A stretch of DNA of 64,000 bases from Flavobacteriales bacterium (GCA_027067965.1 JAMOUV010000010.1:496001-560000); one strand, 5' to 3'; counted from the first letter of the stretch, positions 8,528 to 18,223 are shown. Translations and numbers: made by a program. Notes: generated by a model from the sequence alone, not told the origin.

Positions 8528-9937
8528 ATGTATAAAAAAGAAGTTCGAGGCGAATTAATTCTGGGTAATAAGTCCTACGGAGATATTACCAAGGATATTT
8601 TGCGCCATCAGGAGGCGGGAGCAAAGACGCCTTTATGGTGGTGGATCGCATTTATTATTTCATTTATTTTAATGTCTATCGGATTGGGGTATTTTGTTCC
8701 GCTTACCATTGCCAAAGGAATCGGAATATGGGGAAACAATAACCAAACCGCATGGGGATGGGCGATAATTAATTTTGTATGGTGGATCGGTATTGGTCAT
8801 GCCGGTACGGCATTTTCCATTTTCCTTTTGGTTTTACGTCAAAAATGGCGAACGTCCATTAACCGTGCGGCCGAAGCCATGACTATTTTTGCCGTATTGG
8901 CGGCCGGTTTATTCCCTGCCATTCACGTAGGGCGTCCCTGGGACGAAATGTTTATATTTCCTTACGGGCCGAATAGTCGCGGTTTGTGGGTAAACTGGAA
9001 CTCTCCTTTGTTATGGGATGTAATAGCCATTTCCACCTATCTGACAACTTCAGCATTGTTCTGGTATATCGGTATGATTCCCGATTTTGCAACCATTCGC
9101 GATCGGTCCAAGGGATTAAAGAAAAAAATATTTCATGCCCTGAGCTTGGGATTTGTGGGTCACTTGAAAACATGGCGCCGTTTTGAAGATGCCGTAATTA
9201 TAATCGGCGGTTTAGCGGCTCCTTTAGTTATTTCGGTCCACTCGATCGTATCCACCGACTTTTCCGTATCGGTTTTGCCCGGATGGCACGAGACCATATT
9301 TCCGCCGTTCTTTGTGGTGGGAGCCATTTTCTCCGGTTTTGCCATGGTATTGACCTTAATGATTATTATTCGAAAAGTATATAAACTGCATGAATATGTA
9401 ACCGATGATCATTTGGACGCCATTGCCCGGATTATCATGTTTGTGAGTTTGATTATGGGCTCGGCTTATTTGATTGAAGAGTTCATCGCGTATTATTCGG
9501 CCAGTCCTTTTGAAAAACATGTATTTCTGGAAATGTACCTCAAGGGTGATTATGCATTGCCTTATTGGGGTATGGTCATATTCAATGCCTTTGTGCCGCA
9601 ATTGTTCTGGTTTAAGAAAATCAGACGCAGTTTGTTGGCTTTATTTATTATTTCCATTATCATTAATATCGGAATGTGGCTCGAACGATATAATATTGTG
9701 ATTCCGCCCACGGCTCAGGATTTTCTTCCTGCCAATTGGGGCGAATACAGTCCGACCAAAGTGGATATTTGGATTTATTTAGGTACGTTGGGACTATTTG
9801 GCGTAGGTGTATTGTTATTCATGCGATTCTTACCTATTATGGCCATGAATGAATTGAAACAACAGGCCAAACGTCAAACCAGTCTTACTGTGGAAAAAAG
9901 TGTTTACGACATATTCGAAAAAAAATTAATCAAATGA
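8528..9937 (+). CDS. actC: Alternative complex III subunit C, NrfD/PsrC-like quinol-binding membrane protein
   Basis: This 469-residue protein has about ten hydrophobic segments and is of the NrfD family. Segments such as GIGHAGTAFSIFLLVLRQKW and PAIHVGRPWD are typical of ActC. It forms one of the two membrane-embedded quinol-oxidation and proton-path subunits of the complex. It follows actB after 18 bases, and its stop overlaps the actD start (ATGA, 9934-9937). Confidence 0.92.
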   Translation: MYKKEVRGELILGNKSYGDITKDILRHQEAGAKTPLWWWIAFIISFILMSIGLGYFVPLTIAKGIGIWGNNNQTAWGWAIINFVWWIGIGHAGTAFSIFLLVLRQKWRTSINRAAEAMTIFAVLAAGLFPAIHVGRPWDEMFIFPYGPNSRGLWVNWNSPLLWDVIAISTYLTTSALFWYIGMIPDFATIRDRSKGLKKKIFHALSLGFVGHLKTWRRFEDAVIIIGGLAAPLVISVHSIVSTDFSVSVLPGWHETIFPPFFVVGAIFSGFAMVLTLMIIIRKVYKLHEYVTDDHLDAIARIIMFVSLIMGSAYLIEEFIAYYSASPFEKHVFLEMYLKGDYALPYWGMVIFNAFVPQLFWFKKIRRSLLALFIISIIINIGMWLERYNIVIPPTAQDFLPANWGEYSPTKVDIWIYLGTLGLFGVGVLLFMRFLPIMAMNELKQQAKRQTSLTVEKSVYDIFEKKLIK

Positions 9938-10434
9938 AAAAATTAATCGGTGTTTATGACGATGATGTCAAATTAATGGAAGGCATCGACCGGTTTGTAG
10001 ATAACAAAGTTCCGGTAGATGATGTGATTACGCCATTTGTGATTGAAGAGTTATTTGAGAGATTAAAAATACATTCCAACATCCAGTTTTTGGGATTTGT
10101 GTACGGCGTATTGGCTTTAGCGGGAATTTTATGGGGTTTGTATTATACCTTTGTAGTGGATTACCCCTTAAACATAGGCGGAAAGCCGAATTTTTCGCTT
10201 GTTTTTGTCATCCTGCTTTTTGTAGGAATGGTTTTAACGGTGGTATTGCTCACCACGGCTACTTTTTTTCATCAGGACCGGTTATATCCGTTTAAGAAGT
10301 TGAAATTCGAATATCCCGGCATGCATGACGATAAGATGGTTGTATTGGTTCCTGCTTCTTATAAGGATAAGGCCCAACAAATTTTTAAGGAAACCGGTGC
10401 AATTGATATCAAAGAAGTGGAAATAGAAGATTAA
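9934..10434 (+). CDS. actD: Alternative complex III subunit D (DUF3341)
   Basis: This 166-residue protein starts with a soluble portion (IGVYDDDVKLMEGIDR...) that resembles DUF3341/ActD, followed by two transmembrane helices (about residues 60-80 and 95-118) and a C-terminal soluble tail. It is a structural subunit with no cofactor. It overlaps actC by four bases and ends one base before actE. Confidence 0.9.
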   Translation: MKKLIGVYDDDVKLMEGIDRFVDNKVPVDDVITPFVIEELFERLKIHSNIQFLGFVYGVLALAGILWGLYYTFVVDYPLNIGGKPNFSLVFVILLFVGMVLTVVLLTTATFFHQDRLYPFKKLKFEYPGMHDDKMVVLVPASYKDKAQQIFKETGAIDIKEVEIED

Positions 10435-10435
10435 A

Positions 10436-11017
10436 ATGAAGATTATGAAAAAAATCATATTATTACTCGTTTCGATGGTATTCCTGGCGGCATGTAATCA
10501 TTATCAGGAAAGGCCCCAATGGGATTATATGGGAGATTTTGACATGTATTATTCCAAGGCCTACGAGTCATATTCGCCTAATCCGTACATGCCCGACGGA
10601 AAAACCCTTCAAACCGTTCCCGAAGGAAGTATAGCCCGGGATGCGGCACCCTATCCTTTCAAAGATAAATTGGCCGACCGTAAAAAAGCCGGAGCACAAT
10701 TGAAGAATCCTATTCCGATGGATGCCAAAAATTTGGCACGCGGCAAATTAATGTATAATATTTACTGTGCCGTTTGTCACGGCAAAGACGGAATGGGAGT
10801 GGCTACTAAAGACACAACGACCTTATTTAAAAAGAAGTTATATCCCATACCGCCGGCTAATTTGAACACGGATTTGGTTCGTGGTTATCCCGACGGAGAA
10901 ATTTATCATGTGATCACCATGGGGTCGGCTGTGATGGGAGCGCACGGAAGTCAAATACGCCCTGCCGACCGTTGGCGTATTGTCAATTATATTAAAAACG
11001 GTTTTAAAGTAAAATAA
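10436..11017 (+). CDS. actE: Alternative complex III subunit E, monoheme cytochrome c lipoprotein
   Basis: This 193-residue protein begins with a lipoprotein signal ending at a lipobox (FLAAC), so it is probably anchored on the periplasmic face. One CAVCH heme motif lies at about residues 113-117, with a distal Met likely in the VITMGSAVMGAHG segment. It passes electrons from the complex towards an oxidase or soluble carrier. Another ATG at 10445 could be the true start; both begin the same signal peptide. Confidence 0.9.
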   Translation: MKIMKKIILLLVSMVFLAACNHYQERPQWDYMGDFDMYYSKAYESYSPNPYMPDGKTLQTVPEGSIARDAAPYPFKDKLADRKKAGAQLKNPIPMDAKNLARGKLMYNIYCAVCHGKDGMGVATKDTTTLFKKKLYPIPPANLNTDLVRGYPDGEIYHVITMGSAVMGAHGSQIRPADRWRIVNYIKNGFKVK

Positions 11018-11023
11018 GCAGTT

Positions 11024-12223
11024 ATGGAAAGAAAATTCGAATTTCCCACAAAACTCAAAACCTTATCATTGATATTGGTTATTATAGGTTTGATTGTTAC
11101 CATTTTGGGTTTTTTTGTTGATAAAGAACGGACCTTATCGTCCTTGTTATATCATAATTATTTCTTTTTGACCTTGGCCTTAGGAGCCGGATTTTGGATG
11201 TCCATTCAATATATTACGGAAGCAGGATGGAGTGCGGCCTTTAAGCGGGTGCCCGAATCCATGTTCAGTTATTTGCTTTACGGATTCGTAATCATGCTTA
11301 TCGTTTTTACCTTGGGTATTAAAATTATTTATCCATGGGCCGATCCGCAAGGACATTTTGATGCTTTTGAATTGAAATTTATCGGGCATCATTTGCATGA
11401 TAAAGCGGGTTGGTTGAATGTGACGTTCTTTTTCATTCGCGTAATCGTGTACTTTATTTTGTGGTATTTGATTATGCAAGTTTTAATTAAATATTCCAAG
11501 AAGGAAGATGAAGATAAGGCCCATGCCATGAAATGGTTCCGTAAATCGTGGTATTATTCGCGTGTGTATATCTTTGTTTGGGCACTCACCTTTATCTTCG
11601 CTTCGATCGATTGGATGATGAGTATCGAACCCATGTGGTTCAGCCATATATTTCCCGTAAAAGAAATTATTTCGGCCTTTGTCCATTCGGCGGCGGCCAT
11701 TATTCTTATTATCATCTATTTGTACCGTAAGGGTTATTATCCTTTTATGAATCCATCTCATTGGCATGATTTGTCCAAATATATTTTCATGGGATCGATT
11801 TTATTCGGTTATGCTTGGTATTTTCAGTACATGTTGATTTGGTACGGAAATATTCCGGAAGAAACGGAATACTTCTTCTTGCGACGTTTTCATTTTTCCG
11901 AACCTTTGTTTATATTGGCTATCGTGTTGAATTTTGCTATTCCGTTTTTATTGACATTATGGAATAGAATGGCAAAAAATTACAAAATTCTGGGCATTGC
12001 CGCTTTTGTATTTTTACTCGGAAAATATTTGGAACATTATTTAATGGTCTATCCCGATACGGTAGGACATCCAGTTTACGGTTGGATTGAGTTGGGCATG
12101 TTGTTAGGTTTTACCGGTTTATTCGTATTTGCCACATTCTTGGCAATGAGTAAGCGCCGTTATATTTTACCGGTCAATCATCCATATTTGGAAGAGAGTT
12201 TATTCCATCATATCCCGCACTAA
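11024..12223 (+). CDS. actF: Alternative complex III subunit F, NrfD-like membrane protein
   Basis: This 399-residue protein has about ten hydrophobic segments and is a diverged NrfD-type partner of ActC. Landmarks include FIFASIDWMMSIEPMWFSH and the GYAWYFQYMLIWYGNIPEE segment. It is the last gene of the operon, six bases after actE. A strong terminator follows directly, so the cytochrome oxidase genes that often trail actF are not part of this transcript. Confidence 0.92.
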   Translation: MERKFEFPTKLKTLSLILVIIGLIVTILGFFVDKERTLSSLLYHNYFFLTLALGAGFWMSIQYITEAGWSAAFKRVPESMFSYLLYGFVIMLIVFTLGIKIIYPWADPQGHFDAFELKFIGHHLHDKAGWLNVTFFFIRVIVYFILWYLIMQVLIKYSKKEDEDKAHAMKWFRKSWYYSRVYIFVWALTFIFASIDWMMSIEPMWFSHIFPVKEIISAFVHSAAAIILIIIYLYRKGYYPFMNPSHWHDLSKYIFMGSILFGYAWYFQYMLIWYGNIPEETEYFFLRRFHFSEPLFILAIVLNFAIPFLLTLWNRMAKNYKILGIAAFVFLLGKYLEHYLMVYPDTVGHPVYGWIELGMLLGFTGLFVFATFLAMSKRRYILPVNHPYLEESLFHHIPH

Positions 12224-12252
12224 ATTCAGTAGCGGAAAAAGATTTGAAATTC

Positions 12253-12282
12253 ACCGGCCGGACATTTTCGGCCGGTTTTTTT
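12253..12282 (+). terminator. Rho-independent terminator of the act operon
   Basis: An 8-bp perfect stem (ACCGGCCG/CGGCCGGT) with an 8-base loop is followed by a T-run, 29 bases after actF. Confidence 0.85.
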
Positions 12283-12305
12283 CTAAGAGGGAAATAAAAT
12301 TGCAT

Positions 12306-12313
12306 TATATTTG
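12306..12313 (+). promoter_or_regulatory. Promoter -7 box (TATATTTG) of the SPOR-domain gene
   Basis: An exact TAnnTTTG match. Its position makes the upstream ATG at 12317 unlikely as the start and favours the ATG at 12338. Confidence 0.5.
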
Positions 12314-12337
12314 TTTATGAATAAAGAAAAGTTTCCT

Positions 12338-12703
12338 ATGAGATCGGTAGTTTTTGTTTTGTTTATTTTTATTTCAATTCCGATTTTCGGTCAAAATTCC
12401 GTTACCCTAAAGCATAGGGCCGATATGTTATTGCACAAGAAGGCCGAATGTTTGAAAAAGAAAAAGAAAGACTCGTTTTACTATATTCAAATTTATAACG
12501 GGCCGGATGTTAATAAGGCCAAAAGAATTTTAAAGGAATTTGTTTCGCGATACCCCAATTCCAAAGCATTTGTTACATGGGAAAATCCCGAATATAAAGT
12601 ATGGGTGGGCGAATATTTTACACGGTTCGAGGTAGAGCGTGCCATGTTGTTGATTCGAGACGAATTTCCCGATGCGATGATTGTTTTTCCACGCATACAT
12701 TAA
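12338..12703 (+). CDS. Small exported SPOR-domain-like protein
   Basis: This 121-residue protein has a cleavable signal peptide (MRSVVFVLFIFISIPIFGQ) and a C-terminal domain of about 75 residues. The YYIQIYNGPDVNKAKRIL...VWVGEYFTRFEVERAML pattern matches SPOR peptidoglycan-binding domains. Such domains bind denuded glycan strands at division sites. I chose this start because it lies downstream of the promoter box; the ATG at 12317 would add seven residues. It converges on the rod-shape operon, and its stop overlaps the rodA stop (12700-12703). The specific role is not known. Confidence 0.75.
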   Translation: MRSVVFVLFIFISIPIFGQNSVTLKHRADMLLHKKAECLKKKKKDSFYYIQIYNGPDVNKAKRILKEFVSRYPNSKAFVTWENPEYKVWVGEYFTRFEVERAMLLIRDEFPDAMIVFPRIH

Positions 12704-13986
12704 AATTCTTCCACTCGATTGGCATCGAATTTTAAAAAAAGAAATAAAAATAAAGAAAAAAAGAATAAAGAAGATCCACCGTAACTAATAAATATAATGG
12801 GTATTCCCACTACGGGGAATAAACCTAATACCATTAGAATATTAATAAAAAAATGTATGGCCAGTAAAGAGGCCAAACTGTAACCTATAATTCGGGAGAA
12901 TTTTTGTTTTTGGCGTTCGGCAAGCATGTAAAGCCGGATGATAAAAACCAAATAAATAAAAACAAAAGCCACCGAACCCACCCAGCCGAACTGTTCGGCT
13001 AAGGCGGTAAAAATATAATCGGTATGTTGCTCGGGAATGTAATTTCCTTTCAATTGGGCGCCTTGTTTGAATCCTTGCCCGTTCCAACCGCCGTTACTGA
13101 TTGCAATCAAAGATTGTTTAAGATGATATCCCACACCTTTATCATCCGAGATTTTTCCTAATAAAAGGGCAATCCTTTGTTGTTGATGAGGTTTTAATAC
13201 GTGATGGTACATGTAAGAAGTAAGTTGAACTGTGGCAGCCGAAAAAAACATAAAAGCAAACCATATAAAGAGATAATTCCACCGGTGTTTTTTCATTTTA
13301 ATATATATGCCGGTTGCAACTATCATGAAAAGAATGATTAATCCCCATAATACAAAACCGGCATTGTATTTAATAGTTAGGAAAAATAGCAGAATAAGCC
13401 ATCCCACTATAAAAATGTAATTTCCATTTAGTCCTTCTCTATACAATACAATGACAAATGCCGAAAAAACCAATACCGAACCCAAATCGGGTTGAAGTAG
13501 AATAAGCACCACCGGAATGGCCAGCAGAATAAATACTTTACCGATATTTTTAATATGATTTAGGGAAAATTCTCGTTCACTTAAAAGTTTGGCAAGTCCC
13601 AGTGCAACGGCGAGTTTGGCAAATTCGGTAGGTTGAAACCCGAAACTTCCTATCCGGTACCATGCCTTGGCTCCCGAAACTTCTTTACCGAATATAAATA
13701 ACCCGGCTAGTAAAATTATGCTTATTAAATAAATTAGACTTCCCCATTCCCGAATCTTTTTTACATTAAAAAAATATATAATAATCAGTCCGAAAAAACT
13801 TATTATAGCCCAAATAAGTTGTTTTTTTGCATAATTAAGCGACACATTTTGCACGCTATCTATAGTAGATAACAAAACAATCCCTGTTGCAACCAGTATG
13901 ACGTACAGCAGTAAACTAAACCAGTCGTATTGTTTCAGACTAATTTTTCTGTACCGTCCCATAAGTTTTGTATTTATAAATTTCAT
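12700..13986 (-). CDS. rodA: Rod shape-determining SEDS glycosyltransferase RodA
   Basis: This protein of 428 residues (or 420 from the second ATG at 13962) has about ten transmembrane segments and the FtsW/RodA family signatures, including GAKAWYRIGSFGFQPTEFAKL, LLQPDLGSVLVF, NGGWNGQGF...PEQHTDYIF and the final PIIFISYGGSSL. RodA polymerises glycan strands during cell elongation together with PBP2. It overlaps the upstream pbp2 gene by 47 bases (23 from the second ATG), which indicates coupling. It ends on the stop of the opposing SPOR gene. Confidence 0.94.
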   Translation of the reverse strand: MKFINTKLMGRYRKISLKQYDWFSLLLYVILVATGIVLLSTIDSVQNVSLNYAKKQLIWAIISFFGLIIIYFFNVKKIREWGSLIYLISIILLAGLFIFGKEVSGAKAWYRIGSFGFQPTEFAKLAVALGLAKLLSEREFSLNHIKNIGKVFILLAIPVVLILLQPDLGSVLVFSAFVIVLYREGLNGNYIFIVGWLILLFFLTIKYNAGFVLWGLIILFMIVATGIYIKMKKHRWNYLFIWFAFMFFSAATVQLTSYMYHHVLKPHQQQRIALLLGKISDDKGVGYHLKQSLIAISNGGWNGQGFKQGAQLKGNYIPEQHTDYIFTALAEQFGWVGSVAFVFIYLVFIIRLYMLAERQKQKFSRIIGYSLASLLAIHFFINILMVLGLFPVVGIPIIFISYGGSSLFFFSLFLFLFLKFDANRVEEF

Positions 13987-15802
13987 TCAAATCGGTAGCA
14001 ATCACTCTATTATACAAATCGGTTCGTGTGATTCGCCCTTTTAAGTATTTTTCAATAATCAAAGTGGCTATGGGCGAGGCGAGCACGCTGCCGTATCCGC
14101 CGTTTTCTATAAAAATCGAGACGACAATTTCCGGCTTATCTTTCGGGGCAAAGGCCACAAAAATGGAATGGTCGGGCAATTGTATTTTTTTTCCGTCGAT
14201 TCGTGCATAATTTTCGGAAGTGCCCGTTTTTCCGCATATTTCGATATCTTTCACACGGTTGAATCTGGCCGTGCCATGGGTATAAACTTTCCACATGCCT
14301 TGAATAACGGGTTCGAAATAGGAGGTATCGATTAAAGTTTTTTTAGGAGTTTTGAATTTTTCGGAAATGGAATCGTTTTCAATTTTTTTTGCCAAATGCG
14401 GGATGTAATAATACCCTTTATTGGCAATGGCAGCGGTCATATTTGCCATTTGTATGGGTGTTACAAGAATTTGTCCTTGCCCGATTCCATTTGAAATGGT
14501 GTACATGCTTCGCCAGCGTTTGTTTCCGAAAAATCTGTTATAATAAGTACTGTCGGGCACGTTCCCCTTTCGTCCGGTGGGCAAATCTACTCCGAGATAA
14601 TTTCCCAGTCCGAAACTTTTGACATATTCGCTCCATTTTTGGATGCCTATCCTGGGATTAGGATAACTATCCAAAATTTTCAGATAAGTTTTTGAAAAAA
14701 AAGTATTACATGAATAGGGAATGGCATAATTCAAATGTACAGGGCGGCCGTTTGCACCGCAATGACATCGCATAAATCTGTTGCCGTAGCGGAATCCGTG
14801 ATGACAAATATAATAGGTGGACGCGGTAACGGCACCGGTTTGCAACCCGACAAGTGCATTGATGAGTTTAAAAGGAGACCCCGGCGGATAGGTGCCCAAA
14901 ATACTTCTGTCATAAAGAGGTTTGTTGAGTTTGTCTTGCAGAAGTGATTTTAAAATTAATTGTTTGTTCCTGCCCGTAAAAACGGCGGGATCATATCCGG
15001 GCGCGGATACCAAAGACAAAATTTCTCCGTTTTCGGGATTAAGAACCACTACGGCTCCGTGTTTGCCTTGCATTAAAGTATCGATAAATGCTTGAAGTTC
15101 GATATCAATACTCAGATGAATATCCTTTCCGGGAACTGGGAGCGAATCCCATTTGCCGTTAAGATACGGACTGGTTTTTCTGTTAAGTTTGTCGCGGTTA
15201 TAATAACGAACCCCTTTTTTTCCGCGAAGTATGGTTTCGTAATACTTTTCAATTCCCGATGCTCCGGTTAAATCACCGGGTTCGTAAAAAGCGTCTTTTT
15301 TCAATAAGACCGGTCCTACTTCGTGTAGATATCCCAGAATATTGGCGGCATGTGTAGTATGATATTTTCGGGTATGGCTCTTTTTTATAAAAAAACCGGG
15401 AAATTGATAAATGATTTCTTTTAAAGGCGCTATTTCGTCAATAAAATATTGTTCGGAAACAGGAGATGCTTTGTATAGAGAGTATTTTTTTGCTTTTTCG
15501 AGTTTGTTCAGAAAAGTTTCCTTGTCGATATGCAAGATATTTAATAGTTTGATGGTATCGAATGAACTCAGCTGAGAAGGTATTACATATAAAGAATATA
15601 CCGGTTGATTGGAAACAAGGAGTTTGCCGTTACGGTCGTAAATTTTTCCTCGCGGCGCCGGTATTTTTTCTTTGATAAGTGAATTAATTTTGGCCAAGGT
15701 TTTATATGAATTTTCATATAATTGAAGTTGACTTAACCGGGCGAGGATTAAAAAGAAAAGTAAAACGAAGAATAGTAAAACTATTTTGGTTTGTTTACTC
15801 AT
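13940..15802 (-). CDS. mrdA: Penicillin-binding protein 2 (elongation transpeptidase)
   Basis: This 620-residue class B PBP has one N-terminal transmembrane helix (residues 8-25), a pedestal domain beginning with PRGKIYDRNG, and a transpeptidase domain. All three catalytic motifs are present: SPFK (Ser309, Lys312), SCN, and KTGT (from Lys525). It crosslinks peptidoglycan during elongation. Its start shares one base with the mreD stop (TAATG), and its 3' end overlaps rodA. Confidence 0.94.
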   Translation of the reverse strand: MSKQTKIVLLFFVLLFFLILARLSQLQLYENSYKTLAKINSLIKEKIPAPRGKIYDRNGKLLVSNQPVYSLYVIPSQLSSFDTIKLLNILHIDKETFLNKLEKAKKYSLYKASPVSEQYFIDEIAPLKEIIYQFPGFFIKKSHTRKYHTTHAANILGYLHEVGPVLLKKDAFYEPGDLTGASGIEKYYETILRGKKGVRYYNRDKLNRKTSPYLNGKWDSLPVPGKDIHLSIDIELQAFIDTLMQGKHGAVVVLNPENGEILSLVSAPGYDPAVFTGRNKQLILKSLLQDKLNKPLYDRSILGTYPPGSPFKLINALVGLQTGAVTASTYYICHHGFRYGNRFMRCHCGANGRPVHLNYAIPYSCNTFFSKTYLKILDSYPNPRIGIQKWSEYVKSFGLGNYLGVDLPTGRKGNVPDSTYYNRFFGNKRWRSMYTISNGIGQGQILVTPIQMANMTAAIANKGYYYIPHLAKKIENDSISEKFKTPKKTLIDTSYFEPVIQGMWKVYTHGTARFNRVKDIEICGKTGTSENYARIDGKKIQLPDHSIFVAFAPKDKPEIVVSIFIENGGYGSVLASPIATLIIEKYLKGRITRTDLYNRVIATDLNEIYKYKTYGTVQKN

Positions 15803-16317
15803 TAGCCCAAAACGGATTTTCGTGTGTTATCCCAGAAAAAAAGGATCGTAAATATAAAATAAAAAAAGGCATTCACCATGGCATGAACGACCAAGTGCTT
15901 TGAATCACGGAAGGGAATGACAAAACTTCCCGAATCGAATATATAAACCAATAACGTAATCAAAAAACTTCCCGTAAGGAGATAAAGTAATAGCAAGATG
16001 AAAGAAAGATTGCATACTTCGGCATGTCGTTCGATCCAATCGTCCTTAAAGAATCTAATAATGAGGTCTCGTGTGTAGGCAATCGTAATGGCGGTTGCTG
16101 CAAATACACCTCCCGTTCCGGTGATCAAATCAATGAGTAAGCCGTTTATAAAAGCATAAATCAAATAATATGTTTTATTGTTTTTAAAAGGGAAAAGCAA
16201 AACGGGAATCAAACCGAAATAAGGTAAATAGGGAATAAAATTTCCCATTTGATTAAAAACGATTGCTTGGAGGATAACCGCAATAAGTAATATGAGCGAA
16301 CTTTTAGTTTTCATCAT
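15802..16317 (-). CDS. mreD: Rod shape-determining protein MreD
   Basis: This 171-residue hydrophobic protein has about five transmembrane helices. Sequence conservation in MreD is weak. The call rests on size, hydrophobicity, GLIPVLLFPF-type segments and its place between mreC and pbp2. It overlaps mreC by 14 bases. Confidence 0.88.
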   Translation of the reverse strand: MMKTKSSLILLIAVILQAIVFNQMGNFIPYLPYFGLIPVLLFPFKNNKTYYLIYAFINGLLIDLITGTGGVFAATAITIAYTRDLIIRFFKDDWIERHAEVCNLSFILLLLYLLTGSFLITLLVYIFDSGSFVIPFRDSKHLVVHAMVNAFFYFIFTILFFWDNTRKSVLG

Positions 16318-17092
16318 TCATTTTTTTCAATTCTTCTTGATAAGGATGAAAACCTATATAGACATTTTGAATGTGATTAATATCCACCACAGGTTCGATT
16401 TCCACCAAGGGGTTTTGCCCCGGATTGTGCTTGACTTTTACGACCTTCCCCACCGGTATGCCTTTGGGGAAAATGAGAGACATACCCGACGTATAAACGG
16501 TATCGCCGGGTTTAATGATTGATTCGTCGGGAAAATCGGTTAGCCGGATATATTTTCTTGAATTTTTATTCCAAGTGGTAAAACCGTAGTCACCGTTTGA
16601 TTCGAGTTGAACACTGAGAGAAACATCGGGATGAAAAAGTGTATAGACTTTGGCAAAATGTGCCGAAACATCCGATATAATTCCCCCCACGCCTTGAGGA
16701 GTCCAAACTCCTTGATTGGGTTGCAGGCCGTCTTTGCTCCCTTTGTCAATGATAATATAATTATTATATCCATGCGTATATCGTGCTACGACATGTGCAG
16801 GTGTGATACGGAATTTATCATAATAGTTATTTAAATGGGGGGATTTAAATAATTTTTCCTGCAGTTGCGCATTTTCATTAAGCAAAGCATTATTATTTTT
16901 CTTTAAATCCAATAAGGAACTCCATAATTGTCCGGGTATATTCAAAATACCTGTAAGTTCTACCGATAGACGGTTGATCTTATGTTGAAAAAATAGATTT
17001 TCAGAATAAATAAGCGATAATGAAATAAACATTAAAACAAGATAAATCCACAAATGGATTTTTTTGGCTAAGGAACGTAAAATTTCCGACAT
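16304..17092 (-). CDS. mreC: Rod shape-determining protein MreC
   Basis: This 262-residue protein has an N-terminal membrane anchor (about 13-31), a coiled-coil region (about 45-85), then the two-lobed periplasmic beta domain with GVWTPQGVGGIISDVSAHFAKV and a GDTVYTSGMSLIFPKGIPVGKV segment that is typical of MreC. It links MreB to PBP2. It starts directly after the mreB stop with no gap. Confidence 0.93.
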   Translation of the reverse strand: MSEILRSLAKKIHLWIYLVLMFISLSLIYSENLFFQHKINRLSVELTGILNIPGQLWSSLLDLKKNNNALLNENAQLQEKLFKSPHLNNYYDKFRITPAHVVARYTHGYNNYIIIDKGSKDGLQPNQGVWTPQGVGGIISDVSAHFAKVYTLFHPDVSLSVQLESNGDYGFTTWNKNSRKYIRLTDFPDESIIKPGDTVYTSGMSLIFPKGIPVGKVVKVKHNPGQNPLVEIEPVVDINHIQNVYIGFHPYQEELKKMNDEN

Positions 17093-18121
17093 TTATCGCA
17101 GTAAAATACGTTTGTATTTATTAAAATCTTTCGAAACCAAACCGGTTCCACGAATAACCGCTCTCAAAGGATCTTCGGCAATATGAACGGGGAGTTCCGT
17201 GGCATCACTTATTCGCTTGTCAAGTCCTCTTAAAAGAGAACCGCCGCCGGCTAAATAAAGTCCGCTATTATAAATATCGGCTGAAAGTTCGGGCGGCGTA
17301 ACCGAAAGTGTTTCAATGATGGCATCGGTGATGGTGGTAAGCGGTTCTTCTAATGCCTTGGCAATTTCATTATAGGTAATGGTTACTTGCTTAGGTTTCC
17401 CTGTAATTAAATCACGTCCTTGAACGGCAAAAGGTTCGGGCGGATTAGGCAGATCGTCAATGGCCGCACCTACTTCTATTTTAATTCTTTCTGCCATACG
17501 TTCGCCAATCAACAAATTATGTTTGTAGCGCATGTATGAAATAATATTTTTATTAAATACATCGCCGGCCGTTTTGATAGATTTTTTTACGGCAATACCA
17601 TTAAGGGCAATCACCGCAATTTCGGTGGTTCCGCCGCCGATATCGATAATCATATTACCTTGGGGTTTTTGAATATCGATGCCCATTCCGATGGCCGCCG
17701 CCACCGGTTCATGAATCAAATAAACTTCACTGGCATTGACCTTTTCAGCCGAATCACGAACGGCTCTTTTTTCCACTTCCGTAATGCCGGAGGGAATACA
17801 AATGACCATTTTTAATTTGGGTGAAAAGAAAGATTTCTTAAAAGGAGGTATTTGACGTATAAATTCTTGTATCATTAATTCGGCCGCTTCAAAATCGGCA
17901 ATTACCCCGTCCTTCAGCGGTCGTATGGTCTTAATACCTTCATGTGTTTTCCCTTGCATCAAAGCGGCTTCTTTTCCTACGGCAATGACTTTCCCCGTAT
18001 GCATATCGCGGGCTACAATAGACGGGCTGTCCACAACAATTTTATCGTTATAAATAATCAAGGTATTGGCTGTTCCCAAATCGATGGCTATCTCCTTGGT
18101 CCTGAAATCAAAAAATCCCAT
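17093..18121 (-). CDS. mreB: Actin-like cell-shape protein MreB
   Basis: This 342-residue protein has full MreB length. It shows the actin-fold phosphate 1 motif IDLGTANT (near residue 14), phosphate 2 IDIGGGTTEIAVI and the adenosine motif LAGGGSLLRGL. It forms membrane-bound filaments that steer the elongasome. It is the first gene of the five-gene rod-shape operon, and its promoter is probably the TAACTTTG box at 18148-18155. Confidence 0.97.
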   Translation of the reverse strand: MGFFDFRTKEIAIDLGTANTLIIYNDKIVVDSPSIVARDMHTGKVIAVGKEAALMQGKTHEGIKTIRPLKDGVIADFEAAELMIQEFIRQIPPFKKSFFSPKLKMVICIPSGITEVEKRAVRDSAEKVNASEVYLIHEPVAAAIGMGIDIQKPQGNMIIDIGGGTTEIAVIALNGIAVKKSIKTAGDVFNKNIISYMRYKHNLLIGERMAERIKIEVGAAIDDLPNPPEPFAVQGRDLITGKPKQVTITYNEIAKALEEPLTTITDAIIETLSVTPPELSADIYNSGLYLAGGGSLLRGLDKRISDATELPVHIAEDPLRAVIRGTGLVSKDFNKYKRILLR

Positions 18122-18147
18122 ATCGGCTATAAATTTTCTTTGGATAA

Positions 18148-18155
18148 CAAAGTTA
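18148..18155 (-). promoter_or_regulatory. Promoter -7 box (TAACTTTG) of the mreBCD-pbp2-rodA operon
   Basis: An exact TAnnTTTG match on the minus strand, 27 bases upstream of the mreB start, within the 102-bp divergent gap to the permease gene. Confidence 0.5.
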
Positions 18156-18223
18156 CAAAAAAACTGCGTATGAATAGGATATCATGCATTTTTTTTATAA
18201 ATTATTGCACGGAAAAATCAAGT

